From Astropecten irregularis (Eukaryota; Echinodermata; Asteroidea; Paxillosida; Astropectinidae): 64,000 nucleotides of DNA. Position numbers and translations under genes: made by a program. Below, in pieces: positions 38,801 through 44,703 of this stretch. Location: the NCBI GenBank assembly GCA_963971285.1, contig OZ020255.1:14838931-14902930 (forward strand), in the 5' to 3' direction. The notes beneath the pieces are model-generated. The model saw nothing but the letters and a program-made list of their open reading frames with translations. It had not been told where the DNA came from and ran no database searches. Numbering within the stretch: the first letter of the stretch is position 1; each line of letters begins with the position of its first letter.

Positions 38801-38996
38801 ATCATCACACATAATAACCCAAAACTGCTGAAAAACAGTTAGAACAGGACAAAATCATTCCATATCGCAACTGGTTTATACGAATCTGTACACAAAGGTT
38901 TTGTTACCTACCTGGTGCAAGCGGTTCTTGAGCCCAACATGTTGCAGCTACACACCAAATCACACACACAATGAAACTGCTTCGATTCTTCATCAT
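8843..38996 (-). CDS. Integrin beta subunit, complete, 22 coding exons
   Basis: Integrin beta pairs with an alpha subunit as a plasma-membrane adhesion receptor. Exons in order: 38996-38912, 27496-27408, 26086-25979, 24698-24617, 22559-22428, 19744-19648, 18871-18778, 18316-18230, 18002-17919, 17211-17131, 16613-16500, 15927-15838, 14781-14582, 14271-14187, 13763-13630, 13304-13232, 12350-12141, 11425-11336, 10804-10663, 10442-10338, 9903-9737, 8905-8843. All junctions are GT-AG and phases agree, giving 2,412 bases or 803 residues. Signal peptide ~1-22; PSI ~31-75; beta-I domain with MIDAS DLSQS at 146-150 and NLDSPEGG; cysteine-rich I-EGF repeats ~455-645; beta-tail; membrane segment ~735-757 ([16 protein letters not shown]); tail with [17 protein letters not shown] and NPTY. 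Length fits the family. Asn replaces the first Asp of the usual ADMIDAS pair (residue 153). Which beta type it is cannot be said. Confidence 0.95.
8932..9165 (-). repeat. tRNA-derived SINE copy
   Basis: On the minus strand it has a tRNA-like head (GAGCTCAG-like A box at CAACTGAGCTATCCAG; B box as GGATTTGAACC), followed by a shared tail, CAAATAACCACAA. It lies in the integrin intron between the last two coding exons. Similar copies are near 12.4, 16.2, 18.9, 25.7, 26.2, 47.5, 56.3 and 58.7 kb. Confidence 0.8.
9192..9230. repeat. Partial foldback MITE-A end
   Basis: Only the right end survives: TGAGTTTGGTGAAATCGACC. It directly follows the SINE copy. Confidence 0.6.
9345..9501 (+). pseudogene. 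LINE ORF2 3'-end fragment with CCHC/C2H2-like finger
   Basis: In one + frame, ending at TAG 9499-9501, the conceptual peptide contains [18 protein letters not shown]. This is the short zinc-finger-like end (C-x3-C ... H-x3-H/C with SRIGL) typical of the C-terminus of many non-LTR retrotransposon ORF2 proteins. The upstream frame is broken by stops, so the copy is 5'-truncated and dead. It lies inside an integrin intron in the opposite orientation. Confidence 0.55.
9505..9695. repeat. GGCTCAGGCTCC foldback copy
   Basis: The ends are inverted: GAAACGGAGGCTCGGGCTC and AGCCTGAGCCTCCGTTTCG, then TAAACGCCC. Inside are CATATGCTGAAAATAATAGG and CATTGAAGCTGAAGCTCTG. Four more copies occur (19.3, 56.8, 59.6 and 61.9 kb). 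It begins right after the LINE fragment and ends about 40 bases from an integrin exon. Confidence 0.8.
10156..10297. repeat. Near-perfect 142-bp palindrome
   Basis: Arms of about 70 bases read CTGCAGCCGATTTCACGAAA outward to CGCCATGGCGTAAGTCCAC, and are mirrored with almost no mismatch (one CAC/CGC difference near the ends). It is in the integrin intron 41 bases from exon 10338-10442. Transcribed, it would form a long hairpin. A related palindrome is at 34,971-35,071. Confidence 0.9.
10830..10955 (+). repeat. tRNA-derived SINE fragment
   Basis: GGAGGTCGCTGGTTCAAACC (B box) is followed by CACTCCAGTCA and TCAGTCAGTTTCCCTTGTGG, the reverse orientation of the other SINE copies. It starts about 25 bases upstream of the integrin exon's acceptor at 10805-10806. 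Confidence 0.7.
11035..11225 (+). repeat. Repeat I copy (GATCCTGCTAGGATCGAAACG family)
   Basis: Contains TTCCCAGCCTTATTGCATG, ATCCTCTCATTCATTTATG, CATGTTCTTGTCCTCTTGTC and AAAGATCCTGATGGGATT. The same order is seen at 13.0, 20.0, 49.0 and 61.3 kb. Non-coding interspersed repeat. Confidence 0.7.
12374..12618 (-). repeat. Three tandem SINE heads plus inverted SINE tail
   Basis: The ~63-bp segment AAGGTGAACAAAG ... GGATTCGAACCGGCGACCTC occurs three times in tandem. It is followed by an inverted tail, TTCAGTCAGTTTCCCTTGTG. The block starts 24 bases beyond the 5' edge of integrin exon 12141-12350, on the intron side. Confidence 0.8.
12710..13000. repeat. Foldback MITE-C, partial copy
   Basis: Contains TTTGGTAGCATACCGAAACA, GATGGTGATGGTAGAAACAT and TTGATTTTTCTGCCCATGA, but it lacks the outermost ends of the family. 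Integrin intron. Confidence 0.7.
13010..13130 (+). repeat. Repeat I copy
   Basis: GTCCTGATCCTCTCATCC, then TTGAGAAAGATCCTGCTAGG and GGCCCTCTTAACTCCAAGC. It adjoins the MITE-C copy. Confidence 0.7.
13420..13563. repeat. Foldback MITE-A copy
   Basis: From GGGTCGATTTCACGAAACTC to CTTCGTGAAATCGACCCC, with GGGTTATCCTTCGTA inside. It lies in the integrin intron between exons 13232-13304 and 13630-13763. Confidence 0.85.
13955..14065. repeat. Foldback MITE-C fragment
   Basis: GATCAAAACTGTTTTCGGTC, AAATATTTTAACTGTATG and TACCACCACCATCTTTGTA match the middle of the MITE-C family in reverse orientation. Confidence 0.6.
14342..14552. repeat. Foldback MITE-B copy
   Basis: CCAATTTCATAGAGCTGCTT opens it. 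GTCTTCCTTGATCAAACAGG, CAGCCATTGTTTGCC and GGGTGCTTAAGCACA follow. The far end is truncated. It lies about 30 bases from exon 14582-14781. Confidence 0.75.
14855..15099. repeat. Foldback MITE-B2 copy (GCTAAGCA subfamily)
   Basis: GGGGCCAATTTCATAGAGCT to AGCAGCTCTATAAAATTTGCCC. The inner marker is GTTTGCTGACCATG-like text with TTGTGATTGTTCTTTGGCTG on the complementary strand. It shares its ends with MITE-B but has a different body. Confidence 0.8.
15484..15640. repeat. Foldback MITE-A copy, first of a tandem pair
   Basis: GGGGTCAATTTCACCAAACTC to CTTCATGAAATCAACTCC. It abuts a second copy at 15,642, with the two in the same orientation. Confidence 0.85.
15642..15781. repeat. Foldback MITE-A copy, second of a tandem pair
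   Basis: GGGGTCGATTTCACCAAGC to TTCATGAAATCGACCCCTG, with GGGTTATCCTTCGTAACTCG inside. It ends 57 bases before the donor side of integrin exon 15838-15927. Confidence 0.85.
16085..16325. repeat. Rearranged SINE copies (inverted pair with duplicated B boxes)
   Basis: A minus-oriented head (GAATTGATTGGAGTGGGATT) is followed by three plus-oriented B-box pieces (GGTCGCTGGTTCGAATCCC type) and a plus-oriented tail (CTTTGTTCACCTTTCAATGA). This makes a local foldback. Confidence 0.75.
16974..17113 (-). repeat. Second SINE-like family, fragment
   Basis: GAAACCATCTCAAATCCCTG, ATAATCAAACCACAAAGCC and CACAGGTACCCATTTACTCC recur at 24.96-25.18 and 46.69-46.96 kb. The copy ends about 18 bases from the donor edge of integrin exon 17131-17211. 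Confidence 0.65.
18580..18715. repeat. Foldback MITE-A copy
   Basis: TTGATTTCACAAAGCCCTAC to GAGTTTGGTGAAATCTTCCC, preceded by a poly-C run at about 18,521-18,535. Integrin intron. Confidence 0.8.
18890..19010 (-). repeat. tRNA-derived SINE fragment
   Basis: Tail CATCAAATAACCACAAGGG, then the complement-oriented CGCCAGTTCGAATCCCGCTC and CAATTTTTCTTTGTTCATC. It is rearranged and lies 19 bases from integrin exon 18778-18871. Confidence 0.65.
19340..19585. repeat. GGCTCAGGCTCC foldback copy
   Basis: TTTACGAAACGGAGGCTCAG to GCCTCCGTTTCGTAAACGCC. The arms also hold CAGGCTCCGGCTCCATTTCG and GAGCTGGAGCCTGAGCC. It is one of the most complete copies of this family. Confidence 0.85.
19850..20150. repeat. 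GCTATAACGAACACCGCTATACC repeat followed by Repeat I
   Basis: GTGGAATGCCGCTATAACGA and CAGCATGTTCATTATACTG form an imperfect inverted pair. A poly-C run near 20,010-20,027 leads into a Repeat I copy (CCTGATCCTCTCATCC, AAGATCCTGCTAGAATGG). A second copy of the first part is near 22,660-22,790. Confidence 0.6.
20366..20733. repeat. Repeat H, full-length copy
   Basis: Contains TTGGCTGAATTTGGTACTAA, AGAAGTGAAGGTCTTAAAC, GATTTCCCATGGTGACTGTT and CCTGTACGCTGCCTTTAA. The same block occurs at 49,350-49,702, and in inverted, shorter form at 21,197-21,310. Confidence 0.75.
21197..21310. repeat. Repeat H, inverted 3' fragment
   Basis: TTAAAGGCAGCGTACAGGAT and CACCATGGGAAATCTTGG match the end of Repeat H in reverse orientation. 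Confidence 0.7.
22845..23200. repeat. Foldback MITE-C copy
   Basis: From TACTTTGATAGCATACCAC to AAGAACCAAAGTATGATATTACC, with GATGGTGATGGTAGAAACAT and GGAAATTTCACAGGTTACTG inside. The family is ~360 bases long with ends that read as inverted TAGTATCATACTTTGGT. Confidence 0.8.
23533..23866. repeat. Foldback MITE-C copy
   Basis: AAAGGTAGTATCGTACTTTGG to CCAAAGTGTGATACTACC. The central GATCTTTTAAAGATC is a perfect palindrome at the fold. It lies in the same integrin intron as the previous copy. Confidence 0.85.
24143..24574. mobile_element. 432-bp MITE with TACAGGGTGT ends
   Basis: TACAGGGTGTCCCAGAAAAA opens and TTTTACACCCTGTA closes the element as inverted ends. Subterminal segments (CACTTCAAGATTCAGCCATG; GATAGCCAAGACATGG) also pair across the middle. 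No transposase ORF, so it is non-autonomous. It ends 43 bases from integrin exon 24617-24698. Confidence 0.75.
24790..24932. repeat. Foldback MITE-A copy
   Basis: GGGGTCGATTTCACAAAGCCC to GAGTTTGGTGAAATCGGCCCC. Integrin intron. Confidence 0.85.
24958..25185 (-). repeat. Second SINE-like family, long copy
   Basis: GAAACCATCTCAACTACC, CACAGGTACCCATTTACAAC, GTCTTGCCCAAGGATGCAAG and CTCGAACCCACAATCTGTAG. The last part resembles a tRNA B box. The MITE-B2 copy starts immediately after it. Confidence 0.7.
25187..25408. repeat. Foldback MITE-B2 copy
   Basis: GGGGCCAATTTCATAGAGCT to AGCTCTGTGAAATTGGCCCC. The arms include GCACAAAAATAGCTTGC and TTTTTGTGCTAAGC. Confidence 0.85.
25705..25850 (-). repeat. 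tRNA-derived SINE fragment
   Basis: CATCAAATAACCACAAGGG, GTGAACAAAGAAAACTTGAC and GAGCGGGATTCAAACCAGCG. It lies in an integrin intron next to exon 25979-26086. Confidence 0.75.
26168..26352 (-). repeat. tRNA-derived SINE with duplicated A box
   Basis: GAGCGGGATTCGAACCGGC (B box), then TCTACCAACTGAGCTATCCA twice within 30 bases, then TAGTCAATTATCTTTGTTCG. The internal duplication resembles a first step towards the tandem array at 7.1-7.9 kb. Confidence 0.8.
27218..27369. repeat. Foldback MITE-A copy
   Basis: GGGTTGATTTCACCAAACTC to GGTTCGTGAAATCGATCCC. It ends 39 bases from exon 27408-27496, which encodes part of the integrin PSI domain. Confidence 0.8.
28202..28415. mobile_element. hAT-like MITE, 214 bp
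   Basis: CAGGCGCAGTTCTAGGG and CTCTAGAACCGCGCCTG are near-perfect inverted ends. The interior is C-rich and A-rich (AGCCCCCCCCCCAAAAA type) with no transposase. The flanking octamers ATAATTAT and ACAATGAT match at 6 of 8 bases, so the target-site duplication is degraded. A better-preserved relative is at 44,067-44,370. Confidence 0.7.
28572..29300. other. Integrin intron 1 sequence, nothing recognised
   Basis: AT-rich intronic DNA with several ACATGTAC-type runs. No exon or repeat family was matched. Confidence 0.35.
29308..29656. repeat. Foldback MITE-C copy, reverse orientation
   Basis: TTTGGTTTTTGTCAAAGAAATG to GCCACCAAAGTATGATACTACC. Integrin intron 1. Confidence 0.85.
29660..32690. other. 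Integrin intron 1, mostly unassigned
   Basis: A reversed Repeat I fragment lies at about 30,095-30,230 (GACGCATTTTGATCAGC, GGAGCAGGATCTTTATCC). A CAATACCAATACCAATACC microsatellite is near 30,600. The remainder is AT-rich with ACATGTA and AGGCCTA runs. No exons were recognised. Confidence 0.4.
32692..33105. repeat. Foldback MITE-C copy
   Basis: AAAGGTAGTTCATAACACG to AAAACCAAAAAATGAAGTTACC, with GATGGTGATGGTAGAAACAT and TTTCACAGATGACTGTTCAG inside. The ends have diverged. Confidence 0.75.
33635..34114. mobile_element. 480-bp element with long inverted ends
   Basis: The left end CTAGAGCTATATTAAAATTA and right end TAATTTTAATATAGCTCTA pair over about 35 bases, continuing into ACTAGAGCGCTAGCTC against GAGCTAGCCCTCTAGT. 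The interior is GC-richer than the intron around it and has no transposase-like ORF. I did not see a second copy in the window. Confidence 0.75.
34154..34293. repeat. Foldback MITE-A copy
   Basis: GGGGTCGATTTCACAAAGC to GAATTTAGCGAAATCAACCCC. Integrin intron 1. Confidence 0.8.
34971..35071. repeat. 101-bp near-perfect palindrome
   Basis: CCGATTTCACGAAACTTTAC, CGCAGTTGCGTAAGTCCAC, then their mirror image ending TTTCGTGAAATCGACTGC. Same outer ends as the palindrome at 10,156-10,297, but a different next segment (CAGTTGCG in place of CATGGCG). Confidence 0.9.
35303..35504. repeat. Inverted repeat with ~42-base arms
   Basis: TAGTGTAGTTTACGCCACCC...CAGTATTTATT is mirrored by AATAAATACTGAAAATAATA...TAAACTACATTA. 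The loop is about 115 bases. Confidence 0.75.
35651..35808. repeat. Foldback MITE-A copy
   Basis: GGGGTCAATTTCAGTCAC to TTTCTTGAAATCGACCCC, with GGTTATCCTTCGTACCTCGA inside. Confidence 0.8.
36160..36870 (+). pseudogene. Two exon-like pieces of an unidentified protein with a CxxC motif
   Basis: The piece 36160-36221 is preceded by AACAGTAG and followed by GTAAGA; it reads open with [15 protein letters not shown]. The second piece, 36624-36870, follows an AAGCAG acceptor and stays open for 81 codons in the matching phase to TGA at 36868. It contains [13 protein letters not shown], a CxxC-type segment such as occurs in some transposon-associated proteins. No start codon, no family match and no confirmed upstream exon. 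It could be a remnant of the element in which it lies, or coincidence. Confidence 0.25.
37000..38580. other. Integrin intron 1, unassigned
   Basis: AT-rich intronic sequence. Apart from the right edge of the candidate element at 37,943, I see no exon or matched repeat. Confidence 0.35.
38586..38712. repeat. Short CAACTCGCCC-type repeat cluster
   Basis: CAACTCACCC, CAACTCGCCC, CAACTCTCC, CAACTCGCCC and CAACTCGCCC occur within about 100 bases. They are followed by GGGGATGGGCATGG, which can partly pair back. Confidence 0.5.
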
Positions 38997-39500
38997 TTCA
39001 GAAACGATGTTTTACTGTTAGTACTGGTCTTTATATTTCCTTCGATTTCCAGCTACACGACCATGAGTTCAAATCGTCTGTATAGTCCCTTGCAGAGAGC
39101 AAGAACTGCGGAAATCAGGTGAATCTTTTCGAAGAATTTGACAGTAGCGCTGCCCAACCTTACCATACCGCATGTATTAACGTACAAACCGCTATGCTCA
39201 CTGATTTTTCGCTGTATCCTCCGGCCTTGATCCAACAGTCACTGTTCTAGAAATGCACGCGTCCGTGTAAACGCGTAAGCGATAGCATTCCTGGGCGGCT
39301 AGACATCAAATGCGGGGGGTTGAATCTTTACCCACATTCCAACAATGAGTAACACAATGTACATGTTTTGCGGTTTTCATAATATTTATAATTTTAAGCA
39401 GTATACCGAATCCTTATATCAAATGTTCAACTGGGTTTTGATATTCTTTTAGAGATAAAGTCTAGCATAGATTTGACTTATGAAAATACAGAAGAACTAG
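38997..39500. promoter_or_regulatory. Region upstream of the integrin beta start codon
   Basis: This stretch precedes the integrin ATG (38,994-38,996, minus strand) and should hold its 5' UTR and promoter, unless there is a further 5' exon. I found no TATA box or other decisive element. Confidence 0.35.
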
Positions 39501-40611
39501 ACATTGTGGTTGTGGGAACAACCACTAGGTGTTCGGGGTCTCATTTCGTACTGGAACTGTTGTTATGAGAATGTTTGATGGAACGCATGTATGGCATATT
39601 GAAATACACTTAAACTGTGTGACTGAGCAAATACTGATCATGCAGATTGCACAGTGTATTCGTACAAGTACACTGACTGATAGCGTATAGAAAATCGTGT
39701 CACCTTTAAAAAATGTAAAATTGTCAGGGCGATAACTTCCGTTTAGTTAATCACAAACAACTGAAAATTTGCAGAAATTATCAAATGCGTACGATGTAAA
39801 CAATTTTCAATTTGCACTGATGTATGTCATGTAGTTACCGAATAAACAGTATTTGAATAATTACATCATGTTTCCTTTAAAAACGCATAACTTCCGGTTG
39901 AATGACGTCACAGATTTCAAACTTCACACGTATGTCGAGGTGCATCAATGCTTCACACTCACCAAATTTAGCGGAAATCCGTTATTTACTTTTGGATTAC
40001 GTAATCACTGTATATCTTTAATCCACCATAGAGGGCGCTATACAGCCCGTATGACGTCATCGTTTATATTTTCTGAAAGCTTAAGACCTACTCTATCTTT
40101 TACCCCGCGAGGTTTTATGTGCCCAAATCCTTCCGTTTTCGAGTTATTTTGAGTCAAACGTCAACTTCCGGTAACACCGGAAGTGAAGGTCATTTGTACA
40201 CAACATAGAATATATTAATTGTTGAAATTTATGTGGTGAGTAACATATGTCAATATCAAAATCGTAGGTCATGTGGTTCTCAAGTTATAAAGCACCAAAG
40301 TTTTTCCTAAAAACGCGCGTAATTTGACACCTGATGACGTCATCATGACGTCAATCTTCTAGGCACAACTTGGCATCACTACCGAAGTTCCCACCAAGTT
40401 TCAGGTCAATATCTTGTACCTGTCACCAAGAAGTCCTGCTGACAAGTTTGAGCGGAAGGAGAAAAAAAAAAACTAGAGATTGTGTCTATTGAAAACAGAA
40501 CACAAGGCTTTTCCGTTTTATGATATTCAAATAAATTGTCAAAACCTTTTACACACAAAGACATTTGATTAAGATATTAAGCCTACTTTAAATATACTTG
40601 GTCATGTTTGT

Positions 40612-41195
40612 GTCAAAAAGAAAGACCTTGCCTTATATTAACATTTGGTGAAAGAATCCTGATCATAGCTCTTACCACTTTTAAATGAGGAGCTACTTCA
40701 GGTTTGACCGGAAGTAGAGGTCAAAAGGGTCAACCAATGTATCACAAAGAAAGACCTTACCTTACTCTCACTTTTTGTGAAAGAATCATGATCCTAGCTC
40801 TTACCACTTTTAAATGAGGAGCTACTTCCTGTTTGACCGGAAATAGAGGTCACAGAGGTCTAGCAATGTGACACAAATGAAAGACCTTGCCTAACATTGA
40901 CCTTTGGTGAAAGAATCATGATCACAACTCTAAACACTTTTAAATTAGGATCTACTTCCTGTTTGACCGGAAGTAGAGGTCACTGGGGTCAACCAATGTA
41001 TCACAAAGAAAGACCTTGCCTAACATTGAGTTTTGGTGAAAGAATCATGATCATAGCTCTTACCACTTTTAAATGAGGACCTACTTCCTGTTTGACCGGA
41101 AGTAGAGGTCACAGAGGTCAAGCAATGTGTCACAAAGAAAGACCCTGCCTAACAATCACTTTTGGTGAAAGAATCAACTTAATATCTGAAACCGT
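40612..41195. repeat. Tandem array A, ~129-bp unit, about 4.5 copies
   Basis: Each unit contains GGTGAAAGAATCATGATC, ACTTTTAAATGAGGAGCTAC, TGTTTGACCGGAAGTAGAGG and AAAGACCTTGCCTAAC. Unit starts (AGACCTT) are at about 40,622, 40,751, 40,882, 41,011 and 41,141. Confidence 0.9.
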
Positions 41196-41629
41196 TGATT
41201 TTTTGTTGATTTTTGAAGATTTAGATTTTTAAATTCAAATTGCTTGTCACATGATACCTGATGACGTCATAACGACGAATAGTTTCGGGAGACAACTTCC
41301 CTATATGGACTTCGTTCAGACCAACTTTGGGTAAAATCGGCTATTAAAAAATGACCGAAGTGCCGCAGACAAAATTTGTGTACAAAGTCAATACAAATTG
41401 AGGAGAAGAAGAAAAAAAACAAACTAGAGGTTGTGTCTGTTGAAAACAGAACACATGGCTTTTCCGCATATGATATAGAATATTTCTCAAATTGTATAAC
41501 TTATTTTGTCAGTTTAAGACATGTGCTTTAAAAGTATCAATTATTTCAATGTAGAAAATGTTAAGTTTTACAAAATAGTTGCAGGGTTTATGGAACACAT
41601 TGCTTGTCATTTAGAATTGTGTCACTAAA

Positions 41630-42575
41630 AAAAATTGCCTAACATTGACTTTTGGTGAAAGAATCATGAACAAAGCCCTTACCACTTTTAAATGAGGACC
41701 TACCTCCTGTTTGACCGGAAGTAGAGGTCACAGAGGTCAAGTAATGTGTCACAAATGAAAGACCTTCCCTAACATTGTCTATTGGTGAAATAATCATGAT
41801 CATAGCTCTTACCACTTTTAAATGAGTAGCTACTTCCTGTTTGACCGGAAGTAGAGGTCACAGAGGTCAAGCAATGTGTCACAAATGAAAGACCCTGCCT
41901 AACATTGTCTATTGGTGAAAGAATCATGATCATAGCTCTTACCACTTTTAAATGAGGAGCCACTTCCTGTTTGACCGGAAGTAGAGGTCACAGAAGTCAA
42001 GTTATGTTTCACAATGAAAGACCTTGCCTAACATTGTCTGTAGGTGAAAGAATCATGATCATAGCTCTTACCAATTTTAAATGAGGAGCTACTTCCGGTT
42101 TGACCGGAAGTAGAGGTCACAGAGGTCAAGCAATGTAACACAAATGAAAGACCTTGCCTAACATTGTCTATTGGTGAAAGAATCATGATCATAGCTCTTA
42201 CCACTTTTAAATGAGGAGCTACTTCCTGTTTGACCGGAAGTAGAGGTCACAGAGGTCAAGTTATGTTTCACAATGAAAGACCTTGCCTAACATTGTCTAT
42301 TGGTGAAAGAATCATGATCATAGCTCTTACCACTTTTAAATGAGGAGCTACTTCCGGTTTGACCGGAAGTAGAGGTCACAGAGGTCAAGCAATGTAACAC
42401 AAATGAAAGACATTGCCTAACATTGTCTATTGGTGAAAGAATCATGATCATAGCTCTTACCACTTTTAAATGAGGAGCTACTTCCTGTTTGACCGGAAGT
42501 AGAGGTCACAGAGGTCACGTAATGTGTCACAAAGAAAGACCCTGCCTAACAATCACTTTTGGTGAAAGAATCAAC
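41630..42575. repeat. Tandem array B, ~129-bp unit, about 7.3 copies
   Basis: Same unit as array A, more homogeneous: unit starts at about 41,760, 41,890, 42,019, 42,148, 42,277, 42,407 and 42,537. Both arrays exit into the same text, AATCAACTTAATATCT and CCGTTGATTTTTTGTTGA. Confidence 0.9.
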
Positions 42576-43206
42576 TTAATATCTCAAACCGTTGATTTTT
42601 TGTTGATTTTTAAAGATTTTGATTTTTAAATTCAAATTGCTTGTCACGTGACACCTGATGACGTCACAATCACGAAAAGTTTCGGCAAACAACTACCCCA
42701 TAGGGACTTCCTTCTGACCAAGTTTGGTAAAAATCGGAAGTTTTAAAGTGACCAAAGTGCCGCCGACAAAAAGTCTATGGTAACTCAAACGACAAGAAGA
42801 AGAAGAAGAAGAAAAAAAAAAAAAATCAGAACAAAAACAATACCTTTTCCGATTGAAATCGAAAAAGCCAAAAAACAGAACAAAAGTAATACCTTTTCCG
42901 ATCACAATCGGAAAAGCCAAAAAAAAAAAAAACTCGAACAATTACAATAGGTGTTCGGCTTGAACCCGAACACCTAAATATTATAAAGGGATTATGGGAA
43001 TAAATGTTACTGATAATAATGAGGGTGAGGATATTCCTCGGAATGTGACGTCGACCGCTCAGTCACTTGCATTCATGAAAACTAAATCAGCAGGAGGGCG
43101 GGGTCATCTGTGGTGAAACATTACTTTTCCATGAAATTGAACTTCTCAATGGTGAGAAATGTGGTGACATTTTTGTGCGCGTGTTTAGTAAACTGACGTT
43201 TGTATT

Positions 43207-43582
43207 TAAGGTACTACAATGTATCATACTTTGATAACATACCGAAACAGAAATCTTCACAGATTTACCAATAACTTAGCAAGTTACAGGGTATAAAGAT
43301 GGTGATGGTAGAAACATAATTATCGTTCAAGTCTTTCTGCCTGAAATGCTTTATTGATCAAGGAAAGAGTAAGACCAATGTCCAAAACAATTTTGATCTT
43401 ATGCAGATAAAAAACATGAAGAGATTTGAAAAATACTGCGGGCGTTTTAACTATTTTCTCAAAAAGTGAGCAGCGTATGAGACTGGAAATCACAGATGAC
43501 TGTTAGGCCTGTACTGTACCTTCCTTGATATTTTTGCCCATACGGAATCTGCATTTCTTTGACAAAAACCAAACTGTCATAA
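43207..43582. repeat. Foldback MITE-C copy
   Basis: AAGGTACTACAATGTATCAT and CCGAAACAGAAATCTTCACA to TTTGACAAAAACCAAACTG. It lies in the intergenic region between integrin and phenoloxidase. Confidence 0.8.
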
Positions 43583-44066
43583 ATAAATAAGTCTTTTAGA
43601 TAAAACTCCATTGGACAAATATTATTCACGCCTGAGTAAATAACCAACGAGGCAGAAACAAAACCTTCACGCATGAGTAGACATCCAATTATGGATGGAT
43701 GGGGCTGTCGCGTTATCGTCCATCAGTAATTATTATAATTATATGGGTTGGAAGACTAAACAATTAATTATTGCAGTGATTGCTGTACTGTTTTATTGCA
43801 ATGATAAGGCCACATTAACACTTGTATTTTTTCAAGAGTCATTGTCCTAAATTAGAATTTGCTCATACCGATAAATGTGAACAGTTTTCTGTGTTATTTC
43901 CAATCGAAAAATGTATTTTAACAAATTTACAGCAGTTATAAGAAATGAATATTTATGAGGTATAGAAATAATCAGTTTCTGTGTGAAATCTCGGTTTTTT
44001 TTTAAGTTGATAGAGATTCCATTTTGTTTAATGGAATGCCAAATGACATCGTCCTTCCGTGCAATC

Positions 44067-44370
44067 CATGTGCGGTTCTACGGGGGGGGCTAGGGGGGCT
44101 GTAACCCCCCAAAAAAATTTGTCTAGCCCCCCCAAAAAAATGCAAGTGAAAAAAAAATTCTTGAAAATACTGGATTTTTTTCAGTTATTATGCGCCAATT
44201 ACATAAAAAAAAAACGCGTTGTGTGGGCTATAATGTGCATGTTTTTCGACCCCCAATAAGACATAGCAGAAACGAGTGTTAGAAGAACCAAATATTGGGT
44301 CTTCTAGCCCCCCCAAAAAATAATGGCTCTTCTAGCCCCCCAAAAAATTTTGACTCTAGAACCGCGCCTG
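44067..44370. mobile_element. hAT-like MITE with exact 8-bp target duplication
   Basis: CATGTGCGGTTCTACGGGG and TCTAGAACCGCGCCTG are the inverted ends. GTGCAATC occurs directly on both sides (44,059-44,066 and 44,371-44,378), as expected for hAT insertion. The interior has several AGCCCCCCCAAAAAA runs and no transposase. Confidence 0.85.
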
Positions 44371-44652
44371 GTGCAATCGTTTAATATTCCGTTATTTTAT
44401 GAACTGAATCTCCCAACAAAGTGTCATATTAATTAGAACTGTATAAGACTGTCTTGGTGGGATAATCCTTGTATTAAATGCTTTGGAGGATTAGATCAGA
44501 ATCTTTGCATTATGACAGAATACAGAAGGTATTAACATTTCGGATAAGTAAATTGTTACTGACGAATCTTTCGCAATTGAATATTATTTGGTTTAATATG
44601 ATCGTTTTCGCTTTCATCGTTGAGGGCAGTATTTCGAATTCGCAATAATAAG

Positions 44653-44703
44653 GGTGCACCACAGACATAAATAACCCAGGTTATTTATGTCTATGGGTGC
44701 ACC
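44653..44703. repeat. Short near-perfect hairpin
   Basis: GGTGCACCACAGACATAAAT and ATTTATGTCTATGGGTGCAC pair around AACCCAGGTT. It overlaps the left end of the element at 44,695-45,181. Confidence 0.85.

Larger units (their letters stand above)
39520..42977. mobile_element. 3.4-kb composite element with tandem core, microsatellite and terminal hairpin
   Basis: The left edge carries AGGTGTTCGG; the right edge ends in a hairpin, AGGTGTTCGGCTTGAACCCG then AACACCT. Three modules follow each other. Module starts share AACTAGA and, in two cases, TTGAAAACAGAACACA and GGCTTTTCCG. Module ends share TGACGTCA, CCAAGTTTGG-type text and a GAAGAAGAAG run. Modules 2 and 3 contain ~129-bp tandem arrays. Near the right end CTTTTCCGATTGAAATCG forms another hairpin. 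No ORF of note. The architecture resembles non-autonomous Helentron-related elements with tandem cores, but this is inference. Confidence 0.6.

Noticed and set aside
42693-42941. Phe/Ser-rich minus ORF as a membrane protein
   Set aside because: It is the translation of the GAAGAAG microsatellite and poly-A runs at the end of the composite element.
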